Source: Congeria kusceri (taxonomy: Eukaryota > Mollusca > Bivalvia > Myida > Dreissenidae). Taken from it: a DNA stretch of 64,000 nucleotides. The stretch covers positions 1 through 64,000 of the forward strand of contig JAPFQT010000409.1 of assembly GCA_027627225.1 (NCBI GenBank). The letters are read 5' to 3'. Shown one piece after another: positions 9,498 to 22,881 of this stretch. The position numbers were made by a program, and so were the translations under genes. How positions within the stretch are numbered: the first letter of the stretch is position 1; each line of letters begins with the position of its first letter. Under the pieces are notes generated by a model that was not told where the DNA came from, made no database searches, and saw nothing but the letters and a program-made list of their open reading frames with translations.

Positions 9498-10125
9498 GTG
9501 AGTGTTACATTTAAATCTTTTCGTTTTATCTCGATTTCACTGTATAGTTACTCAATAGATATTTTACGCAAGATACACCCAATGTTTACGTTTCAAATAC
9601 AGCTGTGTTTTCTATACTAATGTAAAGATACGGTCTAATAACCAGTTTAAATGTGAAACGCCTTAAGTATAGGTCAAAGTGTACTTAGGATATGTTTAAT
9701 TATTATCGATAGGATCAGATCTAACTGCAAGTTAAACTTTTGAACCAGATTTTAACAATTACAATGTGTTGTACCATGCAATGCATTTAAAACCAACAGG
9801 TAATTTCTGGCTGATTGACATTTGGTGTAACAGAATACTGCAGAAGGAGGCTGGGTAAAACTAAATAAGGAAGCTGGGCTGATTATCATACTGTTGCTAG
9901 GCAACCAGTGTTTGCAGAAGTGATTGTTATTTTTTCCTGGTTATTACCTGTGTACATTGTAAATAGACTGTAGGCTTATCAGCTGAGCGCTTTCACACAC
10001 AAGCAGGGGCATAGGCATGCAAGCTGTCATTGTATATTCATCTGGGTAGGTTAACTGATGCTATCAATGTCAGATAGGTGTATGTTGTAATTAGACAGAG
10101 AGTGTTTGTTCAGTTCAACCCCGTT

Positions 10126-11158
10126 CACACATAGCCTGCGACCAACTAAAGACCAACTCCTGACCATCAACGACCAATGGTTGCTGACAGTCTTAAAAAG
10201 GTAGTTAACAGGTTGTTGGAGGTCGGCGGCTGGTCTTCAGACCCATTTTGGTCGCAGATGGTCTTTGATGTTGCATCTAAGACTGTTTGCCGACCAAACA
10301 GGTCGTTGAAGGTTTTTTTCGGTTTTATTTAGTCGGCGATCAATCGCTGACTGGTGTGAGACAATCGCCGACTAGTCGCAGACCAAGCGTGACTTGTCGC
10401 AGACCAATTTTTCATCGCCGACTGGTAAGCGATTGATCGCCGGCTGATTGCCGATTAGTTGCAGACCATCTTACGACCGCTCGCCATGTTACCTTCGTCT
10501 CCAAAACACATTTTAAAATGCACGCACAATTTTACAATCATTTTTTTAAACGTGACAAGAAACGTAATAGTTACCGTATAATTTAAAAGTGTTAGCATGC
10601 CTTTTCAAATAAGGGGGAGAGCAAGGACAAGAGGATGTTGCTGGATATGGAAAGTGTACTTGATAGTTTACCTTAAAATTTAAATGTGCTGCCGTGCATA
10701 GTAGAGAATAATAATATAAAAATTACAAATGAATTAAAAAATCAACAAAACAAATTCAGTTTCTTAAATTTTCACAAGACATAGATTAAAATATAGCCCA
10801 ATGTTGTATATATAGGCAAACGTTTTTTGAACAATGAGAAAAACCATAGAACTTAATTAAATATAGAATAATCCTAATTCCGCCCACCGAGCGTCGAAAA
10901 CCAGTCGCCAACCAATTGCCAACTAGTCGCCAACAATCGCCAACTAGTCGCCAGCCAGTCTTTGATGGTTGTTGATGGTCGGAAGACAATCGCCGACTTT
11001 TCGTACAACCGGTCGCTGACCGGTCTTTGATCAATCGCTGACCAGTCTGCAACTAAAATTCAACTGCTTTTTTGTGGATTTTGGTCGCCAGAGGTTGTCG
11101 TTGGTCGCTGCAAATTTTAGTTGTTGGTGTTCGGTAATCGGTCGGCGACGTATGTGTG
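10126..11158. mobile_element. 1.04-kb MITE-like element (U2)
   Basis: Same element as at 731. The right terminus reads GACGTATGTGTG rather than GACTTATGTGTG. Confidence 0.65.
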
Positions 11159-13495
11159 ACCTAGGCTTTCATGGTAACCTTTGCATTAGTCTCATTTAAT
11201 TAGCCATTCAACTAACTTGTGTTTCATATTAGTTAGGGCTAAATTTGCTGTAACTGGCAAATATTGAAATAATATTTTTTATGAAAAAAGTACGTCACTA
11301 TTTGACCAGCACCTAACAACCATCTATGCGCTATCTATGAATTACAGATTTTTGTCCTATGACATAACCAATTCTTTGCGTAATGTTATATTTTTATAGT
11401 GAAAAGTTGAATATCAGTTTAAACACATAACCTTGTGTTTTTGCAGTTCAGATGTTGGTGTGGATTTCGCTCCTTTTTTCACAAAGTAGAGGCTATGAAT
11501 CAGAGACTTTGGTACTTTTTATATTTCCCTTTGCCTTGTTCAGAAATTAATGTTTAGGCTTAAGAATGTGTCACTAAATACACTTCTTTTTTTTCTACAC
11601 TTGTTGAATAAAAATTTGCATGACATTATTGCACCTATCAATATTTTCCCCCAGGGGGGGGGAAGGTCGGGCTGACCCAGGGGAATTTGACAAATATTAA
11701 TTTTTTGGGGTCTAATTCCCTACCCAAGAGTCAAGCATATTTGTCCAGATGGCGGATTTAGGTTAATGTAAAACATATTTCCCATCATAGTGACTGGTCA
11801 TTTTTGCACGACATATACGCAAACACAATTAAATGGTTGTAATTTATCAATACATAAATTATTATTACTATGATTATTGTTGTTGTTGTTGTTGTTGTTA
11901 TTATTATTTTAGTAGATATTCAAAATGTTAAAAGTGATGTGAAGGTCTGTCAATTCATAAGTTTCTTATGTCATCGGAATATTGACACACACGCATGAAC
12001 ATTCAATACTTATAATTGTTAGCACCCACACACAGACACTACCTATGTCTAGATAATTGTATTTGCTTTAGAACATCTTGTACATGCAGATTCCATGCAG
12101 ATACGCAATCTGTACCTAATGTTTCCCAATGGTTAATGAACCGTCCATGTTGCAATGGCACTGGATATTTAGGAAAATCCTATTCCGCCTTTGACGTCGG
12201 TCTGCAGCATTAGTATAAACATGATTGACAAATGAAAGAAACGGGAAAACTGCGATTATAAGTAATGGTGAGAAGTAAAACGTGCAATGTGCTTAAAGTA
12301 AGCTTTAAAGTGCGTATGTTAAATGAGGACCTTCGCTACAAACGCTTATTGACAAAGTCTGAACCCAACCGATCACGACAAAGATCGATGGCTACAAATG
12401 TCAACATTTAGCTAAATAAAATTTTCAACTTTTTCTTCATAAAACCGTCTAAAATACCTTCACATAAATAGGATTTCAACGGTTACGTTCGTAAAGAAAA
12501 TGTCCAGCCGGTGGGAGCACTGCATAGCTGATTCACCCATAATCCCTTGGTGAATCGTCGGTAAAGCTGTATGTTGTTGTCTATTAATTTATGTTAAACG
12601 AACGCCACTCAGAATGCGCCCCCTTCCTCCAACTCCCCACTTAGGGAGGAGAGGAACGTTCATCAATGACAGAGGCCGAGTCGCTCTGCTTAGCGACAGC
12701 CTCTGCCCGCTTCGCGCTCAGAAGGGGGCGCTCTGTCTCGTCCTCGTGGTGTTCGGTCCCGTCAGTTTTACCTGACGTCCTGGCGACACTTACTATAGAA
12801 ATGATCCCTAAGAGTAAGGTCTTAACCGTAAATGCTGTTTTGTGGTTTATATACTCATGCGATTTTTCGACCGTGCAGAGAAGCATTTGAATATTGAATA
12901 TGTGAGATTTCTTTATGTCACCATATACCTTTAATTTACTATGTATTTTATTACACTTTTATTAAACGTTTCGGAAAATAATAGTATTTATTTTATAATA
13001 TTTACATTTTGCTTTTATATTTACTGAATGAAATTAATAGAAAATGAGATCATTAATTGTCGATTAACATTAACAGACATATATAGGGGGAGTAATTGAA
13101 ACGTCACTTCCGATCAAGACTTGAAGTGTTTGAGTTGTCTCGCTTAGATTGCTTCATTCCAAACGTTACATTAAAAGTTGTAGTTAATAAGTGTGAGTTT
13201 ACAAATATCAACACAAGGCAAAATATGTGACTATGCCAGTTTTCACTCTCATACTTATTCTACACTTTATTTAGCAATGAAAACGGCTTTGACATTTTTT
13301 TTATTTTACTCGTTATTATGATTAAGCCTAGATTTCAGTTTACGAGAGCTGAGTCACACTGAGTCGTAGGACTTTCGAGTCGCAGGACTCTTGAGGTTTT
13401 TGACGTTTTTGCCTAAGTCGCAGGACTCCAACAGACAAACACAAAACATTACCACGTCCTTCGTTGGTCCAGCGCTGGTCTTGCGTCGACGTAAG

Positions 13496-15752
13496 TTGTA
13501 TTTAAAAACAACGTATGTCAATACAGTCGTAGGTTGGCGTAGGTAGTACGTTAAGAACGCAGGTGCACGCAGGTCGACGAAAGTCATCTAAAGTGGACGT
13601 AGGTGGTCGTGCGCTGCTTAAGTACGACTACGCACGACAACGTACTACGGCCTACGTCGACGTATGTTGTCTTGTATTCAGACGTACGACTTCGCGCGGT
13701 ACAGTCTCCTGACCAATATTCATGTTAATTGTTTGTTTCTGTATGTTGTTGCACAATTTAGTTCAGCAGCTTTTCCTGATTGCCACAATGAAACAATGAC
13801 CATTACCCTATGCCTGTGATACGTACGATGTTACATGATATCTGGATCTGGGCCTCTCAATGCGGCAATAATGCAACATGAGAAGCCAAACAGACCGGAT
13901 TTTAAAACATGATTTTGCAATACCATGTCAGCATCAATTGCTTTCGGCAACAATATTAAAACGGATTTTAAGAGAGATATTGTGTCTAGTAAATAAGGCC
14001 CATTCCCATAATATGTCGACGAAGTTTACTGAGGTACATAGGACATTGCATTGGAAACTCTGCATGCGCGTAATACAAACCTAGCGGAGGAAAACTTTAC
14101 TGGTTATAATTAATGTCCTTTCATTACTGAATAATATGTGAAACAATTAATCATGTTGATGGTATTGTATGTACCCTTGACGGTATGGCAAACATAATAG
14201 CATTATTGTCTTCTAAGTTGGGAGGGTGTAAGGCTCCGCTAAATATGTGACTAGTATCCATATAAGATTATTTGAATCTGTAGACAGCAATATACGATCA
14301 AATGTCTGATTTGTTTATTGAACTGTACGATTATCTGACCATAGCGCGGCAGTTTAATATTAAAGTCCAAGCAATGTGTTTTCAGACATGTTAAGAATAT
14401 TTTTCAGCAATGAAGTATAATGTTGGTATCTTGCGTGGTCGTAAGTCAGTCATACATGACCTAAAATATTCTTGAGTCGACATACGACAACAAAGTCCAT
14501 CGTACGTCGACGCAGGAGCTCTGTCTTGCACTGTTGTATAACCATTTACGTTCACGCAGCTGTGCGTTGGACATATGTCACGTCGACGTACGACTTCGCT
14601 GATGTCAGATTTCTTCAATACGACGCAGGACATGACATACGACGTCCTTTTTAAAAACAACGTATGTCAATACAGTCGTAGGTTGGCGTAGGTAGTACGT
14701 TAAGAACGCAGGTGCACGCAGGTCGACGAAAGTCATCTAAAGTGGACGTAGGTGGTCGTGCGCTGCTTAAGTACGACTACGCACGACAACGTACTACGGC
14801 CTACGTCGACGTATGTTGTCTTGTATTCAGACGTACGACTTCGCGCGGTACAGTCTCCTGACCAATATTCATGTTAATTGTTTGTTTCTGTATGTTGTTG
14901 CACAATTTAGTTCAGCAGCTTTTCCTGATTGCCACAATGAAACAATGACCATTACCCTATGCCTGTGATACGTACGATGTTACATGATATCTGGATCTGG
15001 GCCTCTCAAGGCGGCAATAATGCAACATGAGAAGCCAAACAGACCGGATTTTAAAACATGATTTTGCAATACCATGTCAACATCAATTGCTTTCGGCAAC
15101 AATATTAAAACGGATTTTAAGAGAGATATTGTGTCTAGTAAATAAGGCCCATTCCCATAATATGTCGACGAAGTTTACTGAGGTACATAGGACATTGCAT
15201 TGAAAACTCTGCATGCGCGTAATACAAACCTAGCGGAGGAAAACTTTACTGGTTATAATTAATGTCCTTTCCTTACTGAATAATATGTAAAACAATTAAT
15301 CATGTTGATGGTAATGTATGTACCCTTGACGGTATGGCAAACATAATAGCATTATTGTCTTCTAAGTTGGGAGGGTGTAAGGCTCCGCTAAATATGTCAC
15401 GAGTATCCATATAAGATTATTTGAAACTGTAGACAGTAATATACGATCAATATACGGCAGTTTAATATTAAAGTCCAAGCAATGTGTTTTCAGACGTGTT
15501 AGGAATATTTTTCAGCAATGAAGTATAATGTTGGTATCTTGCGTGGTCGTAAGTCAGTCATACATGACCTAAAACATTCTTGAGTCGACATACGACAACA
15601 AAGTCCATCGTACGTCGACGCAGGAGCTCTGTCTTGCACTGTTGTATAACCATTTACGTTCACGCAGCTGTGCGTTGGACATATGTCACGTCGACGTACG
15701 ACTTCGCTGATGTCAGATTTCTTCAATACGACGCAGGACATGACATACGACG
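13496..15752 (+). repeat. Nested tandem repeat: long + short (U2)
   Basis: Long copy 13496-14644 and short copy 14645-15752. The internal junction reads GACGTCCTTTTTAAAAAC instead of the GACGTTGTATTTAAAAAC of U1. Confidence 0.8.
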
Positions 15753-16480
15753 TCCTACGTCCTGCGCAGGTTCACGCAAGACTAAGTAGGAATCTTGCCT
15801 CCAGTCGGAAACTGTTTAAACATCCATTAACGACAGATTGTTTGACTGAAGACATTAATACGTAAGAACACGCAGGTCTCTATCAGGATTTTTAGTCGTA
15901 GACCTGTCTTATACCTGTCTTGGATGCTGTGCGACTAGGATTTTAAATAATGATCCCTACGGGTCATGTCTGAACTAACCAGTTATGTTGTGGTTTAAAT
16001 CCATCTTCGGTTTTTCGACCTAATGGTGAATTTTTTTAATATTGGTTATGTGAGAATTCTTTAAACCATCACATATCTTAAATTTATTACGGAATAAATA
16101 GGCATTTTGTTGAAATCTACCGAAAGGTTCATATTTATTGTATAATATGTGTATTTCGGCTTATATATACATCTCTGGAAAGTATTAGAAAATGCGATTA
16201 TTAGCAGTTTGTTGATAAACATTGATAAACCTAGGGGAAATAATTTAATCGCCAGTTCCAATCAAGACCGTGAAGTTGACGAGTTGTCTCTCTTAGATTG
16301 CTTCATCCATAACCGGTACATAACACAAGCTGGTCTACATTATGTGCCCAAGTTGGGAAATGAACAAAAGACACACCATAAATTAGGTGACAACGTAGTT
16401 CAGATTCTCGAACTTAGTCTTAACTTAAGCAAATAATTTTTACCAATAAAACTGTTGTGACAAGGTTTAATAATGTAAAG

Positions 16481-16764
16481 CAGGGGCGTAGCTTCCTTTA
16501 GGCACTATCGGCACGTGCCTATACATTTTTTCCAGTGTACTTTCTCGGCTGTGTTAATACTTCATTGTCAATTAAGTCAGTATGAATTTCATGAAACACA
16601 CGCTTATTTTACAATTATTTTGTAGAGTCGGGGTGTAGCTGAAGTTAGCTATTTGTAGGCACATACGAGTATAAACACTCCTGGTCCAAATTATCGCGTA
16701 CAGCGTCATTTTGTAGATTCCACCTATTGTGCCTATACATTTTTGAACCCAAGCTACGCCCCTG
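16481..16764. mobile_element. 284-bp hAT-like MITE (U2)
   Basis: Same element as at 7091, both termini intact. Confidence 0.7.
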
Positions 16765-17545
16765 TAAGGTGTCTTATGATTACCATGACGACTAGGCTTC
16801 AATTGATGAGAGCTCATAGTCACTGGAACCTAGCCTTAATCGAAAGTGAATGCCGTGGCAATGGGGCTGGCCATCCTCTTTTTGTTTTTCTTAAAAAATG
16901 TTTGAATTTCTGTATTAAAAACAAACCGTTCGCCGAACGACAAATTGGATACAAGAACACATTTTCTTAACAGGCGAGATCAAGCATCAAATCTCTTTAA
17001 CTTACCGTTCAATGACGAGATCCCAGCTATTTCTGCATTGCGTAATTGAATAGTGAATATTGTCAGAATATGACAATTAGTACGCAAGGGCTACAGTGTG
17101 GGTGTTGAAACTAGCACCAACTCTTGTCTTCGCTGTGTAGGGGATAGTGGAAAGAGCCAGAGTGCTGCACCCTGCTCCTTTCTTTTTGTTCGCCCCTGCT
17201 GCCCCTCTAGACTGGCCGCCAGGGAAATTTTGAATATAATATATTTATAAATTTAGTATAGTTGTGCAAGTATTCAATCACCAATGAAGCGCCCATGTTT
17301 TAAAATTAAATTAAAGAACATTAAAATAAAAAAATAAAACGATAAAAAAACTCTTATTAACCCAAAATTATAAGAAAATGTCAAAGAACTCGTCGAGCTT
17401 CCCACGGGCCATTTTAGTAGGAACCTGTACCTTTATCTCGTCATAGATCTTTTCCTGTCCTGCCAGTTCGAAACTTTCCCATCACCTGTTCTTTGTTCAA
17501 CGAAATGAAACAATTTTTGTCAGCATATTACATTCAAAGGCGGCT

Positions 17546-18105
17546 TTAGAGGGGGCGGTGGCGGCGTACGCCCCCACTAAAATTGTCCAAAAATAGATTT
17601 TTAAACCTTACACAAACTGAAACATCTGCATTTTGATGCAATAACTTTCTTTCAGTTTATTGCAAATATTTACCCGCTCTGGGATATTTGCGTTAAATTG
17701 TTCCGTTTGACGATATTGCACCGTTCCGATACATGTATCTTTACATGTAAGAGACAAAAGTAGTTTGTTTACAGTTACTTATCATATTTACGCCCCCTCT
17801 AACTAGAAGTCCCGCCTCCCTCTAACTAGAAGTCCCGCCCCTTCTAACTAGAAGTCCCGCCCCCTCTAAATAGAAGTCCCGCCCCCTCTAACTAGAAGCC
17901 ACCCCTCTGCCTAGAAGTCCCGCCCCCTCTAATTAGAAGTCCCGCCCCTCTAACTAGAAGTCCCGCCCCCTCTAACTAGAAGTCCCGCCCCCTCTAACTA
18001 GAAGTCCCTCCCCTCTCTAACTAGAAGTCCCGCCACCCTCTAACTAGAAGTCCCGTCCCCTCTAACTAGAAGTCCCGCCCTCCTCTAAATAGAAGTCCCG
18101 CCCCC
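17546..18105 (+). repeat. MITE plus minisatellite (U2)
   Basis: Small MITE 17546-17802 and minisatellite 17791-18105, in the same variant order as U1. Confidence 0.85.
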
Positions 18106-18619
18106 GTGTCCGGTATGGGTGTAGTTTTGTGAATATCTAACATTTATAAATCATAGGTTGGCGCTAAGAAATCTGAATTAGTAGCCAAAAAGTTCATTTT
18201 GCCACAATAACCGTTATTTTGAAATATTTTCACCAATAGTGTGAAATATGCTTCATTTTGAAATAGTTTCTGATTATTTAGTAGCCAATTAGAAGTTGCT
18301 ATAGGCGCGTCTAGTAGCGCTAACATAGTACATCTATTTATTTTATTTGTATTTACTTTATTTGCTTCCTTGATATTAGACCCACTTTTGTAGTCTATAA
18401 CATACTAATTTTATAAGTGACTATAGTAAACAGGAAACCTAATGAAAGCCGAGCACTTTTGTTTTTGTTATCATCACTCCTCATCAGACGGTATTAATTG
18501 GGCTCGTGTATGCTATTACGAATCCCGTTATACTGATTTAATCGCCAATTAATCGATTAATAAATGCATCATTCTGCTGCATCTGCATTATGCACGATAG
18601 AGTACTCCGCATTCCTATT

Positions 18620-18767
18620 CACGGTCGCTCGGTGTACCACGCCCATTACAGGGCGCGCGCTGTGACGTCACCTTACCCATCTCGCTACTGCACAGTAGTG
18701 GCTTTGTAAGCTAGTTATTGAGTAGATCTGGTAGTAAAATAACCACTTTCATTTCGGAGTTTACAAA
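18620..18767 (+). promoter_or_regulatory. Promoter and 5' leader of exon copy 3
   Basis: Same sequence as at 9230, with the CRE palindrome at 18663-18670, 105 bp before the ATG. Confidence 0.5.
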
Positions 18768-18887
18768 ATGGGGGACGAGCGGCCAGAAACGTTACAGGTT
18801 CACCTAAGTAGGCCTGACTCTGGATTATCGTGGGGATTTCGTTTACAAGGGGGCGTGGATTTTAATACCCCTTTATCGGTACAAGTG
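18768..18887 (+). CDS. PDZ-LIM family first coding exon, copy 3 (Gln5Arg variant)
   Basis: Same 120-nt exon with the same donor at 18888. Codon 5 is CGG instead of CAG, giving MGDERPETL. Residue 5 lies before the first PDZ strand, so an effect on ligand binding is unlikely. It is the only coding difference seen among the six exon copies. Confidence 0.8.
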
Positions 18888-19515
18888 GTGAGTGTTACAT
18901 TTAAATCTTTTCGTTTTATCTCGATTTCACTGTATAGTTACTCAATAGATATTTTACGCAAGATACACCCAATGTTTACGTTTCAAATACAGCTGTGTTT
19001 TCTATACTAATGTAAAGATACGGTCTAATAACCAGTTTAAATGTGAAACGCCTTAAGTATAGGTCAAAGTGTACTTAGGATATGTTTAATTATTATCGAT
19101 AGGATCAGATCTAACTGCAAGTTAAACTTTTGAACCAGATTTTAACAATTACAATGTGTTGTACCATGCAATGCATTTAAAACCAACAGGTAATTTCTGG
19201 CTGATTGACATTTGGTGTAACAGAATACTGCAGAAGGAGGCTGGGTAAAACTAAATAAGGAAGCTGGGCTGATTATCATACTGTTGCTAGGCAACCAGTG
19301 TTTGCAGAAGTGATTGTTATTTTTTCCTGGTTATTACCTGTGTACATTGTAAATAGACTGTAGGCTTATCAGCTGAGCGCTTTCACACACAAGCAGGGGC
19401 ATAGGCATGCAAGCTGTCATTGTATATTCATCTGGGTAGGTTAACTGATGCTATCAATGTCAGATAGGTGTATGTTGTAATTAGACAGAGAGTGTTTGTT
19501 CAGTTCAACCCCGTT

Positions 19516-20550
19516 CACACATAGCCTGCGACCAACTAAAGACCAACTCCTGACCATCAACGACCAATGGTTGCTGACAGTCTTAAAAAGGTAGTTAACA
19601 GGTTGTTGGAGGTCGGCGGCTGGTCTTCAGACCATTTTGGTCGCAGATGGTCTTTGATGTTGCATCTAAGACTGTTTGCCGACCAAACAGGTCGTTGAAG
19701 GTTTTTTTCGGTTTTATTTAGTCGGCGATCAATCGCTGACTGGTGTGAGACAATCGCCGACTAGTCGCAGACCAAGCGTGACTTGTCGCAGACCAATTTT
19801 TCATCGCCGACTGGTAAGCGATTGATCGCCGGCTGATTGCCGATTAGTTGCAGACCATCTTACGACCGCTCGCCATGTTACCTTCGTCTCCAAAACACAT
19901 TTTAAAATGCACGCACAATTTTACAATCATTTTTTTAAACGTGACAAGAAACGTAATAGTTACCGTATAATTTAAAAGTGTTAGCATGCCTTTTCAAATA
20001 AGGGGGAGAGCAAGGACAAGAGGATGTTGCTGGATATGGAAAGTGTACTTGATAGTTTACCTTAAAATTTAAATGTGCTGCCGTGCATAGTAGAAAATAA
20101 TAATATAAAAATTACAAATGAATTAAATAAAAATCAACAAAACAAATTCAGTTTCTTAAATTTTCACAAGACATAGATTAAAATATAGCCCAATGTTGTA
20201 TATATAGGCAAACGTTTTTTGAACAATGAGAAAAACCATAGAACTTAATTAAATATAGAATAATCCTAATTCCGCCCACCGAGCGTCGAAAACCAGTCGC
20301 CAACCAATTGCCAACTAGTCGCCAACAATCGCCAACTAGTCGCCAGCCAGTCTTTGATGGTTGTTGATGGTCGGAAGACAATCGCCGACTTTTCGTACAA
20401 CCGGTCGCTGACCGGTCTTTGATCAATCGCTGACCAGTCTGCAACTAAAATTCAACTGCTTTTTTGTGGATTTTGGTCGCCAGAGGTTGTCGTTGGTCGC
20501 TGCAAATTTTAGTTGTTGGTGTTCGGTAATCGGTCGGCGACTTATGTGTG
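19516..20550. mobile_element. 1.04-kb MITE-like element (U3)
   Basis: Same element as at 731, with one C missing near 19632. Confidence 0.65.
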
Positions 20551-22881
20551 ACCTAGGCTTTCATGGTAACCTTTGCATTAGTCTCATTTAATTAGCCATT
20601 CAACTAACTTGTGTTTCATATTAGTTAGGGCTAAATTTGCTGTAACTGGCAAATATTGAAATAATATTTTTTATGAAAAAAGTACGTCACTATTTGACCA
20701 GCACCTAACAACCATCTATGCGCTATCTATGAATTACAGATTTTTGTCCTATGACATAACCAATTCTTTGCGTAATGTTATATTTTTATAGTGAAAAGTT
20801 GAATATCAGTTTAAACACATAACCTTGTGTTTTTGCAGTTCAGATGTTGGTGTGGATTTCGCTCCTTTTTTCACAAAGTAGAGGCTATGAATCAGAGACT
20901 TTGGTACTTTTTATATTTCCCTTTGCCTTGTTCAGAAATTAATGTTTAGGCTTAAGAATGTGTCACTAAATACACTTCTTTTTTTTCTACACTTGTTGAA
21001 TAAAAATTTGCATGACATTATTGCACCTATCAATATTTTCCCCCAGGGGGGGGGAAGGTCGGGCTGACCCAGGGGAATTTGACAAATATTAATTTTTTGG
21101 GGTCTAATTCCCTACCCAAGAGTCAAGCATATTTGTCCAGATGGCGGATTTAGGTTAATGTAAAACATATTTCCCATCATAGTGACTGGTCATTTTTGCA
21201 CGACATATACGCAAACACAATTAAATGGTTGTAATTTATCAATACATAAATTATTATTACTATGATTATTGTTGTTGTTGTTGTTATTATTATGTTAGTA
21301 GATATTCAAAATGTTAAAAGTGATGTGAAGGTCTGTCAATTCATAAGTTTCTTATGTCATCGGAATATTGACACACACGCATGAACATTCAATACTTATA
21401 ATTGTTAGCACCCACACACAGACACTACCTATGTCTAGATAATTGTATTTGCTTTAGAACATCTTGTACATGCAGATTCCATGCAGATACGCAATCTGTA
21501 CCTAATGTTTCCCAATGGTTAATGAACCGTCCATGTTGCAATGGCACTGGATATTTAGGAAAATCCTATTCCGCCTTTGACGTCGGTCTGCAGCATTAGT
21601 ATAAACATGATTGACAAATGAAAGAAACGGGAAAACTGCGATTATAAGTAATGGTGAGAAGTAAAACGTGCAATGTGCTTAAAGTAAGCTTTAAAGTGCG
21701 TATGTTAAATGAGGACCTTCGCTACAAACGCTTATTGACAAAGTCTGAACCCAACCGATCACGACAAAGATCGATGGCTACAAATGTCAACATTTAGCTA
21801 AATAAAATTTTCAACTTTTTCTTCATAAAACCGTCTAAAATACCTTCACATAAATAGGATTTCAACGGTTACGTTCGTAAAGAAAATGTCCAGCCGGTGG
21901 GAGCACTGCATAGCTGATTCACCCATAATCCCTTGGTGAATGGTCGGTAAAGCTGTATGTTGTTGTCTATTAATTTATGTTAAACGAACGCCACTCAGAA
22001 TGCGCCCCCTTCCTCCAACTCCCCACTTAGGGAGGAGAGGAACGTTCATCAATGACAGAGGCCGAGTCGCTCTGCTTAGCGACAGCCTCTGCCCGCTTCG
22101 CGCTCAGAAGGGGGCGCTCTGTCTCGTCCTCGTGGTGTTCGGTCCCGTCAGTTTTACCTGACGTCCTGGCGACACTTACTATAGAAATGATCCCTAAGAG
22201 TAAGGTCTTAACCGTAAATGCTGTTTTGTGGTTTATATACTCATGCGATTTTTCGACCGTGCAGAGAAGCATTTGAATATTGAATATGTGAGATTTCTTT
22301 ATGTCACCATATACCTTTAATTTACTATGTATTTTATTACACTTTTATTAAACGTTTCGGAAAATAATAGTATTTATTTTATAATATTTACATTTTGCTT
22401 TTATATTTACTGAATGAAATTAATAGAAAATGAGATCATTAATTGTCGATTAACATTAACAGACATATATAGGGGGAGTAATTGAAACGTCACTTCCGAT
22501 CAAGACTTGAAGTGTTTGAGTTGTCTCGCTTAGATTGCTTCATTCCAAACGTTACATTAAAAGTTGTAGTTAATAAGTGTGAGTTTACAAATATCAACAC
22601 AAGGCAAAATATGTGACTATGCCAGTTTTCACTCTCATACTTATTCTACACTTTATTTAGCAATGAAAACGGCTTTGACATTTTTTTTATTTTACTCGTT
22701 ATTATGATTAAGCCTAGATTTCAGTTTACGAGAGCTGAGTCACACTGAGTCGTAGGACTTTCGAGTCGCAGGACTCTTGAGGTTTTTGACGTTTTTGCCT
22801 AAGTCGCAGGACTCCAACAGACAAACACAAAACATTACCACGTCCTTCGTTGGTCCAGCGCTGGTCTTGCGTCGACGTAAG

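Larger units (their letters stand above)
9378..18767 (+). repeat. Array unit U2 (9390 bp)
   Basis: Complete unit from exon ATG to the base before the next ATG. Diagnostic states are GACGTATGTG at the right end of the 1-kb MITE (shared only with U4), ACACAAACTG near 17612 and CATGTCTGAAC near 15965 (both shared with U5), and a private G-to-C change near 12556. Nested repeat is one long plus one short copy. Confidence 0.97.

Noticed and set aside
9378..9620. 80-residue protein from the PDZ exon read through the donor
   Set aside because: After residue 40 the translation departs from the PDZ fold and enters AT-rich intron at a strong GTGAGT donor, so the frame beyond 9497 is not coding.
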